Positions 7,984 to 16,535 of a stretch of 64,000 bases of DNA are shown here, one piece after another. Numbering within the stretch: position 1 is the stretch's first letter; each line of letters begins with the position of its first letter. A program made the position numbers and the translations under genes. The stretch is from Streptomyces justiciae (lineage in GTDB: Bacteria; Actinomycetota; Actinomycetes; Streptomycetales; Streptomycetaceae), in NCBI RefSeq assembly GCF_015163075.1, contig NZ_JADDXU010000010.1:1-64000 (forward strand). The letters are read 5' to 3'. The notes under the pieces were generated by a model. It was not told the DNA's origin. It worked only from the letters and a program-made list of their open reading frames with translations, and did no database searches.

Positions 7984-9588
7984 ATGTCCCGCAGGCCCCA
8001 GAAGTCGAACCGGCGCGCCTCGTCCCCCTCACCGTCCGCGTCGCCGTCGAAGGAATTCCGGCTGCCGGAAAGCACCACTCCCGCACTTCCCGCAGTCGAG
8101 GACTTCGCCGACCTGGACATGCCCGCGGGGCTGCTCAAGACCCTCACCGCGCAGGGCGTGACCACGCCGTTCCCCATTCAGGGCGCCACCCTGCCGAACT
8201 CGCTCGCCGGCCGTGACCTGCTGGGCCGCGGCCGCACCGGCTCCGGCAAGACCCTCGCGTTCGGCCTCGCGCTCCTGGCCCGTACGTCCGGACTGCGCGC
8301 CCAGCCCAAGGCGCCCCTGGCGCTGGTGCTGGTGCCCACCCGGGAACTCGCCCAGCAGGTCACGGACGCGCTGACGCCGTACGCGACGGCCGTCAACCTG
8401 CGGATGGCCACCGTGGTCGGCGGGCTCTCCATCACCAAGCAGGCCGCCACGCTCCGGCGCGGCGCCGAGGTGCTGGTGGCGACGCCGGGCCGGCTCAACG
8501 ACCTCGTGGAGCGCGGTGACTGCGTGCTCGGCCAGGTCGGCATCACGGTGCTGGACGAGGCCGACCAGATGACCGACATGGGGTTCCTGCCGCAGATCAC
8601 CAAGCTGATCCAGCAGGTACGGCCGGACGGGCAGCGGATGCTCTTCTCGGCCACCCTCGACCGGAACATCGACCGCCTGGTGCAGCGGTTCCTCACCGAC
8701 CCGGTCGTCCACTCCGTGGACCCGTCCGCGGGCGCGGTGACCACCATGGAGCACCACGTGCTGCACGTCCTGGACGAGACCGACAAGAAGGCCGTCACCA
8801 CGCGCATCGCGGCCCGTGACGGCCGGGTCATCCTCTTCCTCGACACCAAGAGGTCCGCCGACCGGCTCGCCAAGCGGCTGCTGTCCGTCGGGGTCCGCGC
8901 GGCGGCCCTGCACGGCGGCCGCTCCCAGCCGCAGCGCAACCGCACGCTGGAGCAGTTCAAGAACGGCCAGGTCACCGCGCTGGTGGCGACCAATGTCGCG
9001 GCCCGGGGCATACACGTCGACGACCTCGACCTCGTCGTCAACGTCGATCCGCCGACCGACCACAAGGACTACCTCCACCGGGGCGGCCGTACGGCCCGCG
9101 CGGGCGGTTCCGGCAGCGTGGTCACGCTGGTCCTGCCCGACCAGAAGCGGGAGGTCACCCGGCTCATGTCGGACGCGGGCATCCGCCCCCGGACGGCCCG
9201 TGTGACGTCGAGCGACGCGGCGCTGACGACCATCACCGGCGCCCGCGAGCCCTCCGGCGTGGCCGTCACCATCGAGGTCCCCCAGCCGACAGCACCGGCG
9301 GCGTCCCGCCCGGACCGGAAGGCCGGAGCCAAGCCCGGCGGCCGATCCGGCCGGCGGCGCCGTGGCGGCGGTGGCGATGGCCAGGCCCAGGCCGGGACGG
9401 GCGGTGCCACCAGGGCGGGGAGCGAAGGCGCCGCCCGCCGGACCGGCGCCGGCAAGGCCAAGAGCGGTGCCCCCGCGACGGGCGGCCGGGCCTCCGCCAC
9501 TCGTCGGTCCGCAGCCGGCGGCACCGCGAGCCGCGCGTCCGGCGGCCGCCGAACGGCGACGCGCCGGGCCACGGGGGGCGCAGCCTAG
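7984..9588 (+). CDS. DEAD-box RNA helicase
   Basis: This is an ATP-dependent RNA helicase of 534 residues. Motifs in order are the Q-motif region (TPFPIQGATLP), motif I GRTGSGKT (about 83-90), PTRELAQQ, TPGR, DEAD (about 191-194), SAT, VATNVAARGIHVDD, and motif VI as HRGGRTARAG (about 365) instead of the usual HRIGRTGRAG. A basic Gly/Arg/Ala-rich tail of about 100 residues (GRSGRRRRGGGG and RRTGAGKAKSG) should bind RNA. The ATG at 7984 with AGGAAGG upstream is preferred because longer frames run back into the csp gene. It is probably part of a cold-response pair with that gene. Confidence 0.95.
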   Translation: MSRRPQKSNRRASSPSPSASPSKEFRLPESTTPALPAVEDFADLDMPAGLLKTLTAQGVTTPFPIQGATLPNSLAGRDLLGRGRTGSGKTLAFGLALLARTSGLRAQPKAPLALVLVPTRELAQQVTDALTPYATAVNLRMATVVGGLSITKQAATLRRGAEVLVATPGRLNDLVERGDCVLGQVGITVLDEADQMTDMGFLPQITKLIQQVRPDGQRMLFSATLDRNIDRLVQRFLTDPVVHSVDPSAGAVTTMEHHVLHVLDETDKKAVTTRIAARDGRVILFLDTKRSADRLAKRLLSVGVRAAALHGGRSQPQRNRTLEQFKNGQVTALVATNVAARGIHVDDLDLVVNVDPPTDHKDYLHRGGRTARAGGSGSVVTLVLPDQKREVTRLMSDAGIRPRTARVTSSDAALTTITGAREPSGVAVTIEVPQPTAPAASRPDRKAGAKPGGRSGRRRRGGGGDGQAQAGTGGATRAGSEGAARRTGAGKAKSGAPATGGRASATRRSAAGGTASRASGGRRTATRRATGGAA

Positions 9589-9598
9589 AACGCGCGGA

Positions 9599-9623
9599 GG
9601 GGGCCGGTCACGGACCGGCCCCC
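9599..9623 (+). terminator. Terminator hairpin after the helicase gene
   Basis: GGGGGCCGGTC and GACCGGCCCCC form an 11-bp stem around the 3-nt loop ACG, 10 nt after the helicase stop. No long T tract follows, as is common for GC-rich actinobacterial terminators. Confidence 0.7.
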
Positions 9624-9641
9624 CTGGCACAGCACAACCGA

Positions 9642-9673
9642 AAGGCCGTTTCAGATGCCTCTGAAACGGCCTT
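9642..9673 (-). terminator. Intrinsic terminator of tRNA-Pro
   Basis: AAGGCCGTTTCAG (9642-9654) and CTGAAACGGCCTT (9661-9673) form a perfect 13-bp stem with a 6-nt loop. Read on the minus strand, the stem is followed by TTCGGTTGTGC. It lies 30 nt downstream of the 3' end of the tRNA gene. Confidence 0.85.
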
Positions 9674-9703
9674 CGCGTTACGACTTCCACGATGTCGAGA
9701 AGT

Positions 9704-9776
<73 letters not shown>

Positions 9777-9894
9777 GTGCGTTTCGCGCGCGGTGGAACC
9801 GCGTGATCACGCGTTGAGTACTTTACCGCACGCCGGGGACCGCTTCGAAGAGGGTCCGGTGAGGAGCGCCCGGTGTGCGCGGGACAATCGGCGT

Positions 9895-10410
9895 ATGGGC
9901 AGCACATCCTCAGGACGGCCGACCGGGGCACGGGACCGCGACGACGAGGGGCGGGCGCGCAACGCGCGGCCGCGGGACGGGCTCGGGCGGCCTCTGCCGT
10001 ACGGCGCGGACGGTGTGGAGCGGCAGCCCGAGGGGGTGCTGCGGACGCCGGAGCAGTCCGTCGCGGAGGCACAGGAGCTGCTGGACGCGGGGAAGCCGTT
10101 CCATGCGCACGAGGTGTTCGAGGACGCCTGGAAATCGGGGCCCGAGGAGGAACGGGAGCTGTGGCGGGGGCTGGCCCAGCTCGCGGTGGGGCTCACGCAC
10201 GCGGCGCGGGGCAACGTCACGGGCGGGGCGCGGTTGCTGCGGCGCGGGGCCGGGGCGGTGGAGGCGTGGGCATCACAGGCGGCGGTGCCACAGCCGTACG
10301 CGATGGATCTCACGGGTCTCGCGGGGTGGGCGCGGGAGCTGGCGCAGGACGTGGAAGAGGGCGGACGCGCCGTCGACGCGCGTGCCCGCGCCCCCCGGCT
10401 GCGACCGTGA
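9895..10410 (+). CDS. DUF309 domain protein
   Basis: The 171-residue protein has a charged, Arg/Asp-rich N-terminal 55 residues, then a helical DUF309 domain. The signature AQELLDAGKPFHAHEVFEDAWK is followed by ELWRGLAQLAVGLTHAARGN. The conserved H-x-x-E-x-x-E/D arrangement in the first part looks like a possible metal site, but the function of the family is unknown. The start ATG at 9895 precedes the conserved region at the usual distance; the frame is open further upstream through the tRNA, which is not credible. It is upstream of cobF by 49 bp on the same strand. Confidence 0.85.
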   Translation: MGSTSSGRPTGARDRDDEGRARNARPRDGLGRPLPYGADGVERQPEGVLRTPEQSVAEAQELLDAGKPFHAHEVFEDAWKSGPEEERELWRGLAQLAVGLTHAARGNVTGGARLLRRGAGAVEAWASQAAVPQPYAMDLTGLAGWARELAQDVEEGGRAVDARARAPRLRP

Positions 10411-10459
10411 CCTGGGCCTCGGTGCCGTCACTGTCAGTGGCGTACGGCAGACTCGGGGC

Positions 10460-11233
10460 GTGCGAAAGATTCATGTCATCGGTATCGGCGCGGGCGACCC
10501 CGACCAGCTGACCCTCCAGGCGGTCAGGGCGTTGCGGGACACGGACGTGTTCTTCGTCCTCGACAAGGGCGAGGTGAAGAGTGATCTCACGGACCTGCGC
10601 CGGGACATGCTGCACACGCACATACCCGAGGGGACGTACCGCGTCGTCGAGGCGCGTGACCCCGACCGTGACCGGACGGCCGGCGGCGCGGCCTACTCCC
10701 CCGCCGTCGGGGACTGGCGCAGCGCGCGGGCGGCCATCTACGAGCGGCTGATCACCGACGAGCTGGGCGAGGACGAGACCGGCGCGTTCCTGGTGTGGGG
10801 CGATCCGGCGCTGTACGACAGCACGCTGGGCATCCTGGAGGAGATCCTGGAGCGCGGTGCGGTGGCGTTCGAGTACGACGTCATACCCGGCATCAGCAGC
10901 GTCTCCGCACTCGTGGCGCGGCATCGGACTGGGCTGAACCGGGTCGCCCGGCCGGTGCAGATCACCACCGGGCGGCGGCTCGCCGAGGGCTTCCCGGAGG
11001 GGGTGGACGACGTCGTGGTGATGCTGGACGCGCACCAGACCTTCCGGCAGTACGCGGACGACGACATCGACATCTACTGGGGCGCCTACATCGGCACCCC
11101 GGACGAGATCCTCGCCTCCGGGCCGATCGCCGAGGCCGGGCCGCGGATCGAGCGGCTGCGGGCGGAGGCGCGGGAGCGCAAGGGCTGGATCATGGACACG
11201 TATCTGCTGCGCCGCAACCCCGGGCAGGCTTAG
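10460..11233 (+). CDS. cobF: Precorrin-6A synthase (deacetylating)
   Basis: CobF is the aerobic cobalamin-pathway methyltransferase that methylates C1 of precorrin-5 and releases acetate to give precorrin-6A. The product has 257 residues. The tetrapyrrole-methylase fold begins IHVIGIGAGDPDQLTLQAV and includes FLVWGDPALYDST and DVIPGISSVSALVARH. The GTG at 10460 is chosen because it gives the normal N-terminus. The TAG stop is the first base triplet of a MITE, whose TA duplication supplies the TA of the stop codon. The next step enzyme, CobK, is encoded at 14036-14782 on the other strand. Confidence 0.93.
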   Translation: MRKIHVIGIGAGDPDQLTLQAVRALRDTDVFFVLDKGEVKSDLTDLRRDMLHTHIPEGTYRVVEARDPDRDRTAGGAAYSPAVGDWRSARAAIYERLITDELGEDETGAFLVWGDPALYDSTLGILEEILERGAVAFEYDVIPGISSVSALVARHRTGLNRVARPVQITTGRRLAEGFPEGVDDVVVMLDAHQTFRQYADDDIDIYWGAYIGTPDEILASGPIAEAGPRIERLRAEARERKGWIMDTYLLRRNPGQA

Positions 11234-11456
11234 GGCCTGTCCGGCGGATCATGCCGCAGACGCGGGGTCTGGCACGCCGGCCTGCGGCGTTGTCGTCGGT
11301 TGCCGACTCCCCCACTCTCGACTGCGCTCGAGCGGGAGGTGCCCCCACCGCGTCGCCGCCCTCCTCCGCCTTGCATCCCGACGCACCAGACCCCGCTCAC
11401 CAGCATCAAAGAGGCGCCGCACCTCTCCTGCGACCTGATCCGCCGGACAGGCCCTA
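11231..11456. mobile_element. MITE-like element, 226 bp with 18-bp terminal inverted repeats and TA duplication
   Basis: GGGCCTGTCCGGCGGATC at 11233-11250 is repeated as its exact reverse complement at 11437-11454. TA flanks both ends (11231-11232 and 11455-11456), as expected for a TA target duplication of the IS630/Tc1 kind. The interior has no coding frame of a transposase, so it is non-autonomous. It sits exactly in the stop codon of cobF. Removal of one TA copy and the insert would again give TAG, so cobF is unharmed. Similar short elements are common in Streptomyces chromosomes. Confidence 0.85.
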
Positions 11457-11516
11457 GGGCACCCGAGCGGGCCCGTCCCGCATGCGGGGCTGGGCCACCG
11501 GTGTGATCGTGACCTC

Positions 11517-13589
11517 GTGACGATCACCGAGGAAACCGCGCCGCCCGCCGCAGAGCCGCCGGTGCTGGACAAGCGTCAGCGGAACGTCGTCTTCGTGACG
11601 ATCATGCTGGGGATGCTGCTGGCGGCTCTGGACCAGACGATCGTGGGCACCGCGCTGCCGACGATCGTGTCGGACCTCGGTGGTGCCGCGCACATGTCGT
11701 GGGTGGTCACCGCCTATCTCCTCGCGGAGACGGTCTCGACCGTGCTGGTGGGCAAGTTCGGCGACCTGTTCGGTCGGAAGGTGGTCTTCCAGGTCTCGGC
11801 GATCGTCTTCATCACCGGCTCGTTCCTGTGTGGTCTCGCCGGGAACATGACGCTGCTGATCGCCTGGCGGGCCGTGCAGGGCATCGGCGCGGGCGGGCTC
11901 ATGGTGACGGCGATGGCGCTGATCGCCGACGTCATCCCACTGCGTGAGCGCGGCAAGTACCAGGGCGCGATCGGCGCCGTGTTCGGGGTGGCCACCGTCA
12001 TCGGGCCGCTGCTGGGCGGGCTGTTCACCGACCATCTGACCTGGCGCTGGGCGTTCTACGTCAACGTCCCGATCGCGATCGTCGTCGTGATCGCCGCGGC
12101 CCGCACGATCCCCGTCGTGAAGTCGGCGTCCCGGCCGGTCATCGACTACCTCGGCATCGCCCTGGTCGCGGTGGGCGCGAGCGCGCTGATCCTGGCGACG
12201 AGTTGGGGCGGCAACGAGTACGCGTGGGGCTCGGGCGTCATCATCGGTCTGTTCGTCGGCGGCGCCATCGCGCTCGGCCTGTTCTGCTGGGCGGAGACCC
12301 GGGCGAAGGAACCGATGCTGCCGATGCGGCTGTTCGCCAACCCGGTGTTCACGGTCTGCTCGATCCTCAGCTTCATCGTCGGCTTCGCCATGCTCGGCGC
12401 GATGACGTATCTGCCGAGCTATCTCCAGTACGTCGACGGCGACTCGGCCACCATCTCCGGCGTCCGCACCCTGCCCATGGTCATCGGCCTGCTCATCGCT
12501 TCCGTCGTCAGCGGCAACGTGGTCAGCAAGACCGGGCAGTACCGGCTCTTCCCGATCGCCGGTTCCCTGGTGATGGGGCTCGGGCTGTATCTGATGTCGC
12601 TGATGGGGCCGGGCACGGGGGCGTGGCTGGAGTCGCTCTACATGTTCGTGCTGGGCACCGGCATCGGCCTGTGCATGCAGGTGCTGACGATCGCCGTGCA
12701 GAACACCGTCGAGTACGCCGACCTCGGCACCGCGACCTCCGGCGTCACCTTCTTCCGCACGCTGGGCAGTTCGTTCGGCACCGCCGTCTTCGGCACGATC
12801 TACGCCAACTCCCTCGCCCCGAACCTCAAGGACGCCGTCGCGGAGGCCGCGCGGGCGGGCAGCGGTGTCGCCCCTTCGGCCATCGCCAAGGCGGCCACCA
12901 GCCCGGAGGGCGTGCACCGACTCCCCTCGGCCGCGGCCGCCCCGATCATCGACGCCTACGCCGACACGATCCAGACCGTCTTCCTGTGGACGGTGCCGGT
13001 CGCGGCCCTCGGCTTCGTCGTGGCCCTGTTCCTCAAGCAGGTGCAGTTGCGCGACAGTGCCCGGGCCGGCTCGACCGACATGGGCGAGGGCTTCGGGCAG
13101 CCGTCCGGGGCGGACTCGCAGCGGGTGCTGGAGGCGGCCGTCGGGAAGATCATCGGCGGTACGGACCTGGACACCGCGCGCCGGATCATGGCGGACTCCG
13201 ACACCCGGCTGGACATCGCCGGCGCGTGGGCCGTGATGCAGGTGGAGCTGTTCACGCGGCTGGTGGGGCATGCCAGCCTCGGGCTGATCGCCGCCCGCCG
13301 CCACATGCCGCCCGAGGTGCTGCTGCCGGTCTTCGACCGGATGGTCGAGGAGGGCTATCTGAGCCGCGCGGGCTCCCTGTTCTCGCACACCGAGGCGGGC
13401 GCCCGCGAGGCCCATGTCATCAGCAAGGCCTGGGCCGGCTGGCTGGAGGAGCGGGTGCAGCAGGACATCGGCCGCCCGGCGGGCACGGATCTGCGGGCCG
13501 CGGTGGACACGATCTCCAAGCGGCTCCTGGTGGAGGACCTCAGTACCGGACTGCCGCAGCGGCAGCCGGAGTTGGCCGCGAGCCACTGA
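11517..13589 (+). CDS. DHA2-family MFS multidrug exporter with C-terminal winged-helix-like domain
   Basis: This is a proton-coupled drug exporter of the EmrB/QacA type with 690 residues, well above the usual 500. The first 515 residues hold 14 predicted membrane helices with motif A (GKFGDLFGRKVVF) and the motif C region. About 160 soluble residues follow: LDIAGAWAVMQVELFTRLVGHASLGLIAARRHMPPEVL, then FDRMVEEGYLSRAGSLFSHTEAG. These resemble a MarR-like winged helix. The GTG start at 11517 is 60 bp after the MITE. The fusion could link ligand sensing or DNA/protein contact to transport. The transported compound is unknown. Confidence 0.92.
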   Translation: MTITEETAPPAAEPPVLDKRQRNVVFVTIMLGMLLAALDQTIVGTALPTIVSDLGGAAHMSWVVTAYLLAETVSTVLVGKFGDLFGRKVVFQVSAIVFITGSFLCGLAGNMTLLIAWRAVQGIGAGGLMVTAMALIADVIPLRERGKYQGAIGAVFGVATVIGPLLGGLFTDHLTWRWAFYVNVPIAIVVVIAAARTIPVVKSASRPVIDYLGIALVAVGASALILATSWGGNEYAWGSGVIIGLFVGGAIALGLFCWAETRAKEPMLPMRLFANPVFTVCSILSFIVGFAMLGAMTYLPSYLQYVDGDSATISGVRTLPMVIGLLIASVVSGNVVSKTGQYRLFPIAGSLVMGLGLYLMSLMGPGTGAWLESLYMFVLGTGIGLCMQVLTIAVQNTVEYADLGTATSGVTFFRTLGSSFGTAVFGTIYANSLAPNLKDAVAEAARAGSGVAPSAIAKAATSPEGVHRLPSAAAAPIIDAYADTIQTVFLWTVPVAALGFVVALFLKQVQLRDSARAGSTDMGEGFGQPSGADSQRVLEAAVGKIIGGTDLDTARRIMADSDTRLDIAGAWAVMQVELFTRLVGHASLGLIAARRHMPPEVLLPVFDRMVEEGYLSRAGSLFSHTEAGAREAHVISKAWAGWLEERVQQDIGRPAGTDLRAAVDTISKRLLVEDLSTGLPQRQPELAASH

Positions 13590-13632
13590 AAACCAGGTGC
13601 CGGACGGGCCGGGCGATCGTCATACTCCCGGC

Positions 13633-14049
13633 ATGTCTCCCGTCCGCTTCCACGATCCCGGCCTGAGCTACTACAACTTCGCCGACTCGGCGCTCGTCCG
13701 CTGCCCGCGCTGTGACCGGGTCGCCCACTACGAGCGGCACACCCGTCCCGAGGCTCGGGTGGTCTGCCGGTCCTGTGGACTGTGCCGGACCGCGAACTGC
13801 TGCTGCCGACCGCCGCTGTGGCTGCAATCCGAAACCAGGCACGGCGAGATCTGGGCGTACAACCTCGAACACCTCGACCTGATCCGCCGGTTCGTGGCGG
13901 CGGAGCTGCGGGAGCGGGACCCGTGGTACGAGCACGGCCGGAAGATGACCGCTGTCGGGCGGCTGCCCGCCTGGATCAAGAGTGCCAAGAACCGTACCGA
14001 GGTGCTGCGCGCGATCGACCGGATGCGGGCCTCGGTCATCGCGGGCTGA
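13633..14049 (+). CDS. Conserved actinobacterial protein with N-terminal zinc ribbon
   Basis: The 138-residue product has the Cys pairs CPRCDRVAHYERH and CRSCGLC in its first 60 residues, then CCCRPPLWLQ. This gives a zinc-ribbon-like N-terminus followed by a helical part (WAYNLEHLDLIRRFVAAELRERDPWYEHGRKM). I do not recognise a function. Its 3' end overlaps the cobK gene on the opposite strand by 14 bp. Confidence 0.8.
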   Translation: MSPVRFHDPGLSYYNFADSALVRCPRCDRVAHYERHTRPEARVVCRSCGLCRTANCCCRPPLWLQSETRHGEIWAYNLEHLDLIRRFVAAELRERDPWYEHGRKMTAVGRLPAWIKSAKNRTEVLRAIDRMRASVIAG

Positions 14050-14782
14050 GGCCGAGCCGTTCCAGGACCGCGGGCACATCGGGCACGGCCGTCACGTCTG
14101 CGGGCAGTGCCGGACGTCGTACGACCACGACCGGAAGGGCCAGTTGGCGGGCCGCCGTGAGTTTGGCGGCCGTCGCCGCTCCCCCGCTGTCCTTCGTCAC
14201 CACGACGTCGATGCAGTGCGTGGTGAGGAGGGTGGTCTCGTCGTCGACGGTGAACGGGCCGCGGGCGAGCAGGACTTCGGTGCGCGGGGGCATGGGGGGC
14301 TCGGGCAACTCGACGGACCGTACGACGAAGTGAAGCTCCGTCAGATGCGCGAAGGCAGCGAGGCCCAGGCGGCCCGTGGTGAGGAACACCCGGGGGCCGA
14401 GCAAGGGGAGCAGGCCGGCGGCCTCCGCCAGGGAGCCGACCGGGTACCAGCGGTCCTGAGGGCCCGGCCGCCAGCCCGGGCGGCGCAGGACCACCGCCGG
14501 AACGCCGGTCGCCGCGGCGGCGCGGGCGGCATTGGCGGTGATCGCCTCGGCGAAGGGGTGGGTGGCGTCGACGAGGGCGTCCACGCGCTGGTCCCGCAGC
14601 CACGCGGCGAGCCCGTCCGCGCCGCCGAAACCGCCGATGCGTATGTCCCCGGTGACCGTGCCCGGGCGGGTCACGCGGCCCGCGAGGGAGGTGGTGACCC
14701 GGACGCCGGGCAGTGCGGTGAGCGCGGCGGCGAGTTCACGGGCCTCGGTGGTGCCGCCGAGGATGAGGACGTGCGGGGACAT
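14036..14782 (-). CDS. cobK: Precorrin-6A reductase
   Basis: CobK reduces precorrin-6A to dihydroprecorrin-6 with NADPH in aerobic cobalamin synthesis. The 248-residue product starts HVLILGGTTEARELAAAL, the family's nucleotide-binding entry. It also has the segments DALVDATHPFAEAITANAA and VVVTKDSGGAATAAKL, which are diagnostic. The C-terminus overlaps the zinc-ribbon gene by 14 bp in convergent orientation. CobF, the enzyme before it in the pathway, is 3 kb away, so the pathway genes are near each other but not in one operon. Confidence 0.95.
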   Translation of the reverse strand: MSPHVLILGGTTEARELAAALTALPGVRVTTSLAGRVTRPGTVTGDIRIGGFGGADGLAAWLRDQRVDALVDATHPFAEAITANAARAAAATGVPAVVLRRPGWRPGPQDRWYPVGSLAEAAGLLPLLGPRVFLTTGRLGLAAFAHLTELHFVVRSVELPEPPMPPRTEVLLARGPFTVDDETTLLTTHCIDVVVTKDSGGAATAAKLTAARQLALPVVVVRRPALPADVTAVPDVPAVLERLGLSPR

Positions 14783-14832
14783 GAGGCAGAGCCTACGGTG
14801 ATCGCCCCACGCACTCTCGCTATGGTCCGGGC

Positions 14833-15621
14833 ATGACGTCTGTGCGTGCTGTGCTCATCGACATCGACGGTGTGCTCACCGTTTCCTGGGAGCCGCTGCC
14901 CGGCGCGGTCGAGGCCCTGCGGGAGATCCGCGCGGCCGGGCTGGGTGTCGCGCTGGTGACCAACACGACGTCGCGGACGCGGGCGTCGATCGCCGGGACG
15001 CTCGCGGAGGCCGGGTTCCCGGTGGCGGCGGAGGACATCCTGACGGCGCCGGCGGTGACGGCCGCGTATCTCGCCGAGCACTTTCCGGGGGCGCGGTGTG
15101 CGCTGCTGAACAGCGGGGACGTCGGGGAGGATCTCGCGGGCGTCAGCCTGGTCGACGACGATCCGGACGTCGTCGTCCTGGGGGGTGCCGGGGAGGAGTT
15201 CGGGTACGCGGCGCTGAACCGGGCGTTCGGTCATCTCCAGCGCGGGGCGCGGCTGGTGGCGATGCACCGGAACCTGTACTGGCGTACCGAGGACGGGTTG
15301 CAGTTGGACGCGGGGGCGTTCCTGTCCGGTCTGGAGCAGGCGGCCCGTACCGAGGCGGTGGTGACGGGGAAGCCGTCGCGGGCGTTCTTCGCGTCCGCGC
15401 TCGCCCGGCTGGGGGTCGGTGCGGACGAGGCGGTGATGGTCGGGGACGACGTCGAGTCGGACGTGCTGGCGGCGCAGGCCGCGGGGGTCACCGGGGTGCT
15501 GGTGCGGACGGGGAAGTTCCTGCCGGAGACGCTGCGGGACGCGAGCGGGACGCCGGACCATGTGATCGACTCGTTCGCGGATGTGCCGGGGTTGCTGCGG
15601 GCGTGGTCGGCACAGGAGTAG
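14833..15621 (+). CDS. HAD-superfamily IIA hydrolase
   Basis: This is a phosphatase of the NagD-like HAD branch with 262 residues. Motif I is DIDGVL (about residues 10-15), with the nucleophile Asp at the first position. Motif II is in VTNTTSRTR, the motif III Lys is in VVTGKPSRAFF, and motif IV reads VMVGDDVESDV. The substrate is unknown; the closest described group includes phospholysine/phosphohistidine phosphatases. It is divergent from cobK with a 50-bp gap. Confidence 0.9.
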   Translation: MTSVRAVLIDIDGVLTVSWEPLPGAVEALREIRAAGLGVALVTNTTSRTRASIAGTLAEAGFPVAAEDILTAPAVTAAYLAEHFPGARCALLNSGDVGEDLAGVSLVDDDPDVVVLGGAGEEFGYAALNRAFGHLQRGARLVAMHRNLYWRTEDGLQLDAGAFLSGLEQAARTEAVVTGKPSRAFFASALARLGVGADEAVMVGDDVESDVLAAQAAGVTGVLVRTGKFLPETLRDASGTPDHVIDSFADVPGLLRAWSAQE

Positions 15622-15624
15622 CCC

Positions 15625-16398
15625 TCAGCGCAGGAGCAGTTGCAGGCCGCCGACGATCGTCGCCGCGATCACGAGTTGTTCGAAGAGTCGCTGGTTGATC
15701 CTGTTCACAGCCCATTTGCCGATGAACGCGCCGGGCACGACGAACGCCACGAGCGCGGCGTCGAGGAGCAGGGAGTTCCCGTCGATCAGCCCGAGGCCCA
15801 CGCTGAAGGGCACCTTGGACGTGTTGACGATGAGGAAGAAGAAGGCGGACGTGCCCAGGAAGCCGAGCTTCCGGAAGCCCGCCGACAGCAGGTACATCGA
15901 CATCACCGGGCCGCCCGCGTTCGCGACCATGGTGGTGAAGCCGCCGAGGACCCCGTAGGAGCGGGCCTTGACGCGGCCCGCCCTGGTGGTGACCGCGTCC
16001 GGGTCGTCCTCGGCGTCGGCGGTGCGGCGGCGCCAGATCGTCACGGCCGCCATCAGCAGCAGGATCGCGCCGATCGAGGTCCGTACGATCGCGTCGTCCG
16101 CCCACATCAGGAACAGCGTCCCGAACACCACGCCCGCCGCGACCGCCGGGAACAGCCGCCACAGCGTGGGCCAGTGGGCGTGCCGGCGGTAGGTGAGGAC
16201 GGCGAGCACGTCCCCGGCGATGAGGATCGGCAGCAGCACGCCGGTGGAGGCGCGGGCGGGCAGGACCGCGGCGAAGACGGCGAGACTGACCGTGTTGGCC
16301 CCGCTCACGGCGGTCTTGGAGAAGCCGACGAGCAGCGCCGCGAAGGCGAGTGCGGCGAACCCCCAGCCGGAGATGTCCCAGAGCGTCATCGTGTTCAT
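15625..16398 (-). CDS. TauE/SafE-family membrane protein (sulfite/organosulfonate exporter type)
   Basis: The 257-residue integral membrane protein has about seven hydrophobic helices. The family's repeated motif is visible as LLVGFSKTAVSGANTVSLAVFAA near the N-terminus, and GGFTTMVANAGGPVMSMYLL in the middle. Family members export sulfite, sulfonates or related anions, but the substrate cannot be told here. It converges on the HAD gene with 3 bp between stop codons. Confidence 0.9.
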   Translation of the reverse strand: MNTMTLWDISGWGFAALAFAALLVGFSKTAVSGANTVSLAVFAAVLPARASTGVLLPILIAGDVLAVLTYRRHAHWPTLWRLFPAVAAGVVFGTLFLMWADDAIVRTSIGAILLLMAAVTIWRRRTADAEDDPDAVTTRAGRVKARSYGVLGGFTTMVANAGGPVMSMYLLSAGFRKLGFLGTSAFFFLIVNTSKVPFSVGLGLIDGNSLLLDAALVAFVVPGAFIGKWAVNRINQRLFEQLVIAATIVGGLQLLLR

Positions 16399-16535
16399 GC
16401 GGAGACCGATGCTATGCGCACCTATCCGGTCGCCGTAAGGAGCGTCTCGCTGGTTGGGCCTACTTTGCGGTAGTGGTCCCCGGCACCCGCCTGGGAAGAT
16501 CTCCCGGGACCTTCACCGACGCAGCTGGAGGAGAC

